From an uncultured Paraprevotella sp. (GTDB taxonomy: Bacteria > Bacteroidota > Bacteroidia > Bacteroidales > Bacteroidaceae), in contig CAAGLP010000211.1 in the NCBI GenBank assembly GCA_900770805.1, forward strand, positions 1 to 10,892: DNA of 10,892 nucleotides. Reading direction: 5' to 3'. This document shows positions 7,679 to 10,892 of this stretch, in pieces; positions within the stretch are counted from its first letter, which is position 1, and each line of letters begins with the position of its first letter. The position numbers were made by a program, and so were the translations under genes. A model generated the notes under the pieces. The model was not told the DNA's origin and did no database searches. It saw only the letters and a list, made by a program, of their open reading frames with translations.

Positions 7679-8566
7679 ATGGAAGAAAGCAAGTATGAAC
7701 GTATGTTGGCAGAGTACAACACAAACCTCAAGGACGAAGAGGTAAAGCGTATCGTAGCACGCATCATCGAAGACAAAGTTCCAGAGAACAACACCACAGA
7801 GGTGAAAAAATTCCTTATGGGCAGCGTAGAACTCACAACCCTTAAGACCACAGATAGCGATGAAAGCGTGCTGAAATTCACTGAACGAGTAAATGAATTC
7901 GAGGATGCATATCCCGATCTACCACACGTTGCCACCATATGCGTGTTCCCCTGTTTTGCACAGATTGTAAGCCAAAGTCTCGAAGTAGAAGGTGTGGAAA
8001 TAGCATGTGTAAGCGGCTCTTTCCCCAGTTCTCAAGCACTTATTGAGGTTAAGGTAGCAGAGACTGCCCTGGCTATAAAGGATGGCGCAACAGAGATAGA
8101 TATGGTGATGAGTGTGGGCAAGTTCCTAAGCGGAGACTACGAGACAGTATGTGATGAAATCAGCGAATTAAAGGCCGTTTGTGGCGAAAAGAAGTTGAAA
8201 GTAATATTGGAAACAGGTCTCCTATCCTCTTGTGCGGACATCAAGACAGCCAGCCTTTTGGCCATGTATGCCGGTGCTGATTATATCAAAACAAGTACTG
8301 GCAAGGAACAACCGGCCGCCACTCCCGAAGCTGCATATGTTATGTGCCAGGCGATAAAGGAGTACTATGACAAGACTGGTGTACGTATCGGTTTCAAACC
8401 TGCCGGCGGACTGAATACCGTGCACGATGCCCTTGTTTACTACACAATAGTAAAGGAGGTTCTTGGCGAGGAATGGCTCACCAATCAATACCTTCGTCTC
8501 GGCACCAGCCGTTTGGCAAACCTACTCCTCAGCGAAGTACAGGGCGAGGAGGTGAAGTTCTACTAA
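7679..8566 (+). CDS. deoC: Deoxyribose-phosphate aldolase
   Basis: A 295-residue cytoplasmic enzyme that splits 2-deoxyribose 5-phosphate into glyceraldehyde 3-phosphate and acetaldehyde during deoxynucleoside catabolism. The TIM-barrel signature residues are present. VATICVFP (84-91) is on an early strand and GATEIDMVMSVG (136-147) carries Asp141. KVILETGLL (174-182) follows. DYIKTSTGK (201-209) carries the expected Schiff-base Lys204. IGFKPAGGLNT (237-247) carries the second conserved Lys240. The protein is longer than the E. coli enzyme (about 259 residues) because of an N-terminal extension, a form I associate with Bacteroidota. It begins 54 bp after uvrC on the same strand with no visible promoter between, so co-transcription is likely. 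From memory, dtd and a MazG-like gene lie between uvrC and deoC in related genomes; they are absent here. Confidence 0.95.
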   Translation: MEESKYERMLAEYNTNLKDEEVKRIVARIIEDKVPENNTTEVKKFLMGSVELTTLKTTDSDESVLKFTERVNEFEDAYPDLPHVATICVFPCFAQIVSQSLEVEGVEIACVSGSFPSSQALIEVKVAETALAIKDGATEIDMVMSVGKFLSGDYETVCDEISELKAVCGEKKLKVILETGLLSSCADIKTASLLAMYAGADYIKTSTGKEQPAATPEAAYVMCQAIKEYYDKTGVRIGFKPAGGLNTVHDALVYYTIVKEVLGEEWLTNQYLRLGTSRLANLLLSEVQGEEVKFY

Positions 8567-8568
8567 AA

Positions 8569-8735
8569 CGGAAATGTGAAAACGGAAAACGGAAAACTAT
8601 TCCCTATCACCGCGCCAGCAGACTGTCCCTCTGAGACAGGGGGACGAGGAGCAAAGCGACGGAGGGGGTGGATAAACCACTCACCGCTCACCGCTCATCC
8701 GTTAGAGAGCATTTTTCCGTTCCCCTTTTCCCTCT
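8569..8735. repeat. Degenerate fold-back intergenic repeat after deoC
   Basis: Noncoding stretch with structured, low-complexity sequence. The left arm holds two AAAACGG copies (8579-8592) and the right arm reads TTTTTCCGTTCCCCTTTTCC (8712-8731). The arms form an imperfect inverted repeat of roughly 26 nt, about 110 nt apart. Between them, GTCCCTC (8625-8631) pairs with GGGGGAC (8639-8645) around the loop TGAGACA, with one G-T pair. TCACCGC is repeated in tandem at 8681-8694. An open frame starting at 8576 (83 codons) crosses this region but has repeat-derived composition and no recognisable domain, so I do not call it a gene. I recall similar CTGAGACAGGGGGA segments between genes in Prevotella and Bacteroides, but cannot verify that here. 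Confidence 0.45.
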
Positions 8736-8801
8736 TGACAATCCAAAATTCACGCCCCTGTGGCCGAAAATGTGAAAGAAAACGATTCTCACGAGGCAAA
8801 G

Positions 8802-8850
8802 AAATGCCCTTAGCAGATGATTATTAGTCTGTTAAGGGCATTTTTATTTG
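8802..8850 (+). terminator. Intrinsic terminator of the deoC transcription unit
   Basis: A long stem pairs AAATGCCCTTAGCAGA (8802-8817) with TCTGTTAAGGGCATTT (8828-8843). It has one G-U pair and a loop of about 10 nt. A T-rich run, TTTTTATTTG, follows from 8841. It lies 235 nt after the deoC stop and is the first convincing terminator after mnmG, so it probably ends the mnmG-apt-uvrC-deoC transcript. It also insulates the downstream nuclease gene. Confidence 0.85.
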
Positions 8851-8925
8851 TATCATCCTTTTTGTGATCTAGAAGAACGAGAGAAGAAACAACGATTATA
8901 AGTCACGTTAATGATAAAAATTAGC

Positions 8926-8933
8926 TATCTTTG
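8926..8933 (+). promoter_or_regulatory. Predicted -7 element for the nuclease-like gene
   Basis: TATCTTTG matches TAnnTTTG exactly. It lies 20 bp before the ATG at 8953, placing transcription start near 8940. That argues against the in-frame ATG at 8911, which is upstream of this element. No clear TTTG -33 element is seen at 19-21 nt. Confidence 0.5.
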
Positions 8934-8952
8934 TGCAAAAGATGGCACTACT

Positions 8953-10041
8953 ATGCAAAAATGGAATACCCTATGTAAAGATGTCTTAGAAAAGAAGACA
9001 AAAGAAGCAGGCGAACAGGAGTATCAAGAACTTATATATAATCATTTCCGCCTTCTACTGGGTTGGCACTGCGAACGTGTAGAAAAACAGTACAAATTAA
9101 GGGTGGGCAGTAGCATTAACTACGTATATCCGGACATCGTTTTCTTCAATAAAGAAACACCCGCATTCGTCATTGAGATGAAAAAGCCCAACCACCTTCA
9201 AAACAGGGATGAAGTTGTACAACTACATTCCTACATGAAACTATTGCCCGTACAATTCGGTCTTTATATCGGAGAACACATTGAACTTTATTATTATGAA
9301 TTCGGCAAAGAACCCATCAGTGTTTTTCAAATCAACTTTACAATAGACTCGCCAAAAGGAAAGATATTCGTAGACCTTTTCAATCAGGAGAACTTTAGCA
9401 TTATGGAACTTGCCTCCTTCTGCCAAGCACAAATTGAGAAGTTAGAACAGGAAAAAGAAATAAATAGGTATATCAATGATTTTGTAACAGAAAAAGGCAA
9501 GGAAACTTTAACAAATCTACTGGAATTACACTTATTGAGCGAAGGGTATAGCGAAAACAACGCTAAAAGAATCATAAGTGAATTAGAAATCAATGTTGGT
9601 CTTAAACACAAACACCAAGCCATTAGTACAGAAGAACATACATCATACAAAACAAGAAAGACAGAGAAAAGAAGCAAGAAGGACTACACTCACTACACAT
9701 TAAACGGCCGAGGACATTACGGGAAGGGGCGCTTGGCCTTGGCAATTGTCAAATTATTTGTAAAAAACAACCCTCATCTCACCTTCTCTGAAATACATAA
9801 ACAGATTCCGTTGGATACAATGTCATATAGCGCAATACAAAGTTGGAAAGAAAGCACGAATGACATGAAAAAGGACAACAGATGGTTTGAAAGCCAAGAG
9901 GACTTAATGAAAAGCTCTGATGGCATACTTTTTGCATTTACCAGAGAAATTGGAAAAAGCAACATCAACAAAATTATTGATTTTGGGCGAAAACAAGGCT
10001 ATAAAATAGAACCTGTCCTGACAACACAACAAGTCCTGTAA
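8953..10041 (+). CDS. Stand-alone PD-(D/E)XK nuclease-like protein (HsdR N-terminal type) with C-terminal putative DNA-binding module
   Basis: A 362-residue protein with no gene name I recognise. Residues about 20-130 show the PD-(D/E)XK nuclease pattern seen in the N-terminal domain of type I restriction HsdR. Glu23 is in EQEYQELIYNHF, Pro60-Asp61 is in YPDIVFF, and Glu75-x-Lys77 is in FVIEMKKPNH. Gln90-x3-Tyr94, in VVQLHSYMK, resembles the extra QxxxY motif of RecB-like members. Residues 155-220 look helical and 235-245 form a basic linker (KTRKTEKRSKKD). The C-terminal part (about 246-355) begins HYTLNGRGHYGKGRLALAIV. It resembles a module I have seen in other Bacteroidota proteins, possibly a winged helix; this is recollection only. 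There is no helicase domain and no hsdM or hsdS nearby, so it is not a classical restriction subunit. The gene is visibly more A-rich than its neighbours, consistent with transfer. A role in defence or in handling foreign DNA is a guess. Confidence 0.8.
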   Translation: MQKWNTLCKDVLEKKTKEAGEQEYQELIYNHFRLLLGWHCERVEKQYKLRVGSSINYVYPDIVFFNKETPAFVIEMKKPNHLQNRDEVVQLHSYMKLLPVQFGLYIGEHIELYYYEFGKEPISVFQINFTIDSPKGKIFVDLFNQENFSIMELASFCQAQIEKLEQEKEINRYINDFVTEKGKETLTNLLELHLLSEGYSENNAKRIISELEINVGLKHKHQAISTEEHTSYKTRKTEKRSKKDYTHYTLNGRGHYGKGRLALAIVKLFVKNNPHLTFSEIHKQIPLDTMSYSAIQSWKESTNDMKKDNRWFESQEDLMKSSDGILFAFTREIGKSNINKIIDFGRKQGYKIEPVLTTQQVL

Positions 10042-10110
10042 GTTTATTTTGCAGAGGCCAATTGGACTTGGAGCAAGAAACTCACAAAACCACCCCCAAA
10101 GACACATAAA

Positions 10111-10201
10111 TATGTCCTCCTGGAGAACAAGGGTTTGTTGTCCCGACAACACGTCCTTGTCACCATTGAGGACAAGCGTTTGTCCTCGGGAGAACCGAAT
10201 A
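10111..10201. repeat. Tandem array of four small palindromes, period about 22.5 bp
   Basis: Four consecutive units each begin TTTGTC or close to it and hold a short palindrome. Unit 1 is TGTCCTCC-T-GGAGAACA (10113-10129). Unit 2 is TGTTGTCCCGACAACA (10136-10151). Unit 3 is CTTGTC with GACAAG (10156-10176). Unit 4 is GTCCTCGGGAGAAC (10182-10195). Their centres fall at 10121, 10143.5, 10166 and 10188.5, a regular step of 22.5 bp. Units 1 and 4 are nearly identical direct repeats. In unit 2 both arms differ from units 1 and 4 but still pair perfectly. ACAAG-N-GTTTGT recurs at 10127 and 10172. Neighbouring arms can also pair across units, for example GAGGACAA (10168-10175) with TTGTCCTC (10180-10187). 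No spacers are present, so this is not a CRISPR array. Confidence 0.65.
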
Positions 10202-10251
10202 ACAGCCTCATGGGACCCAAATTTATGGGTCGGTAAACAGGACTGTTATTC
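10197..10251. other. Nested hairpin next to the palindrome array
   Basis: GAATAACAG (10197-10205) pairs perfectly with CTGTTATTC (10243-10251). Inside it, GACCCA (10214-10219) pairs with TGGGTC (10226-10231) around the loop AATTTA. No T-run follows, so it is not a standard terminator. It directly abuts the last array unit and may belong to the same element. The stretch from 10252 to 10357 holds nothing I can identify. Confidence 0.5.
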
Positions 10252-10357
10252 CGACGTTCATCATATATTTTCTATCTTAAAACCAAACCGCCCAATAGGC
10301 TGTTACGTGCTAAGGAACGAATGGGTAAAACCTCGTAGGAATAATGTGAATTATTTG

Positions 10358-10365
10358 TATATTTG
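10358..10365 (+). promoter_or_regulatory. Possible -7 element ahead of a terminator hairpin
   Basis: TATATTTG matches TAnnTTTG. No -33 TTTG is visible at the right spacing. No plus-strand reading frame follows. The next feature, about 28 bp downstream, is a strong hairpin with a T-rich tail, so a start near 10372 would yield an RNA of roughly 60 nt. In AT-rich intergenic DNA this 8-mer pattern arises by chance fairly often. Confidence 0.25.
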
Positions 10366-10392
10366 CAGAAATCACAATACTCCTTATAACAA

Positions 10393-10434
10393 TCACGGGC
10401 ACTGCATGACGCAAGTGCCCGTGACTGTTTTGTT
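10393..10434. terminator. Strong intrinsic terminator between converging genes
   Basis: TCACGGGCACT (10393-10403) pairs perfectly over 11 bp with AGTGCCCGTGA (10414-10424) around the loop GCATGACGCA, which can add a few inner pairs with a bulge. CTGTTTTGTTTATT follows on the plus strand. On the minus strand the hairpin is followed by a weaker ATTGTTAT stretch. It lies 38 bp beyond the stop of the minus-strand polyprenyl synthase gene and 352 bp after the nuclease gene, so it can serve transcripts from both sides. Confidence 0.8.
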
Positions 10435-10461
10435 TATTACATTCTATAAATATAGGCTGCC

Positions 10462-10892
10462 TTACATCGCCCTCTTTGCCACGTAATCGAGATAGTACTG
10501 CAGGGTTTTAGCAATACCCTTCTCCCCTACCTCGTCCAACAACCCGCTGGCCATTTGGGAGAAATCGAGCATCACTGCCTCGGCGTAGTTTATACCACCC
10601 TCCTCTATTGTCATTTTAACAAGACGTTGGATGTCCTCTGGCGATGCCTCCATGGCACGAACCTTCAAAGCCAAATCTGAAGCCTCATGATTCTTTCGCG
10701 CAGTATAGATGACAGGGAGTGTGAGCTTACCCTCTCGCATATCGTTTCCAGCCGGCTTGCCAACATCGTGCGAAGTATCGTAATCGAAGATGTCATCCCT
10801 CAACTGAAAACATATGCCCAAGAGCATACCGAAACGCTTCATAGTGAAGACATAACCGGTGTCATCTGTAGCCAAAAGCGCACCTATTTCAG
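10462..10892 (-). CDS. Polyprenyl diphosphate synthase family protein, C-terminal part (cut by window edge)
   Basis: The last 143 residues of an all-trans prenyl diphosphate synthase; the gene continues past the right edge. The visible frame begins EIGALLATDDTGYVF; the TTG at 10875 is an internal codon, not the start. The second aspartate-rich motif, FQLRDDIFDYD, binds the Mg-pyrophosphate of isopentenyl diphosphate. It is followed by GKPAGNDMREGKLTLPVIY, a segment typical of IspB-like long-chain synthases rather than of short-chain farnesyl synthases. The first aspartate-rich motif is outside the window. Such an enzyme would make the side chain of menaquinone, the electron donor to the fumarate reductase encoded at the other end of the window, though nothing links the two genes transcriptionally. 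The C terminus reads YYLDYVAKRAM. Chain length cannot be told from this fragment. Confidence 0.9.
   Translation of the reverse strand, partial: EIGALLATDDTGYVFTMKRFGMLLGICFQLRDDIFDYDTSHDVGKPAGNDMREGKLTLPVIYTARKNHEASDLALKVRAMEASPEDIQRLVKMTIEEGGINYAEAVMLDFSQMASGLLDEVGEKGIAKTLQYYLDYVAKRAM

Noticed and set aside
8576..8827. 83-codon plus-strand frame after deoC
   Set aside because: It lies in repeat-like sequence, runs into the left arm and loop of the terminator stem, and its protein is low complexity (PSETGGRGAKRRRG and similar) without a domain.
8911..8952. Upstream ATG start for the nuclease-like gene
   Set aside because: The added 14 residues overlap the predicted promoter element at 8926-8933, so the ATG at 8953 is preferred.
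10111..10201. CRISPR array
   Set aside because: Units abut with no unique spacers, units are themselves palindromic and divergent, and no cas genes are present.
10049..10486. 145-codon plus-strand frame after the nuclease gene
   Set aside because: It spans the palindrome array, the nested hairpin and the terminator and overlaps the end of the polyprenyl synthase gene; no recognisable protein features.

Overview
The window looks like chromosomal DNA from an anaerobic member of the Bacteroidota, most likely Prevotella, Segatella or Bacteroides. Four things point there. The fumarate reductase is the C-A-B operon type with a single di-heme cytochrome b. Shine-Dalgarno sequences are weak or absent. 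Several intergenic regions carry TAnnTTTG, the -7 element of the Bacteroidota primary sigma factor. The order mnmG-apt-uvrC-(...)-deoC is also familiar from this group. The genus is an inference from memory of gene order and protein style, not from a database search.

Layout: positions 1-2979 (minus strand) hold a respiratory operon read right to left. It encodes cytochrome b (frdC), the flavoprotein (frdA) and the start of the iron-sulfur subunit (frdB, cut by the left edge). Positions 2980-3184 are a divergent promoter region. Positions 3185-8566 (plus strand) hold mnmG (tRNA wobble uridine modification), apt (adenine salvage), uvrC (nucleotide excision repair) and deoC (deoxyribose-phosphate breakdown), probably transcribed together at least from apt onward. 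A 386-bp gap follows, with a degenerate fold-back repeat and a strong intrinsic terminator. Positions 8953-10041 encode a stand-alone PD-(D/E)XK nuclease-like protein related to the N-terminal domain of type I restriction HsdR, with a separate C-terminal module. A 420-bp gap after it holds a regular array of four small palindromes, a nested hairpin and a terminator. The right edge cuts a minus-strand long-chain polyprenyl diphosphate synthase gene.

The fumarate reductase and the polyprenyl synthase plausibly serve the same process, menaquinone-linked anaerobic electron transfer to fumarate. The mnmG-deoC block is tRNA, nucleotide and DNA housekeeping. The nuclease gene is visibly more A-rich than its neighbours, lies between two repeat-rich gaps, and is the accessory part of the window.

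The most notable noncoding signals are two sites matching the ParB centromere parS. One is a perfect 16-bp TGTTTCACGTGAAACA between mnmG and apt. The other is a 14-bp GTTCCACGTGGAAC buried in the uvrC reading frame 1.6 kb away. Together they suggest a chromosome-partition locus and therefore possible proximity to the replication origin. The second notable signal is the array at 10111-10201: four palindromes with centres about 22.5 bp apart, one of which looks compensatorily changed. I know of no named element like it.
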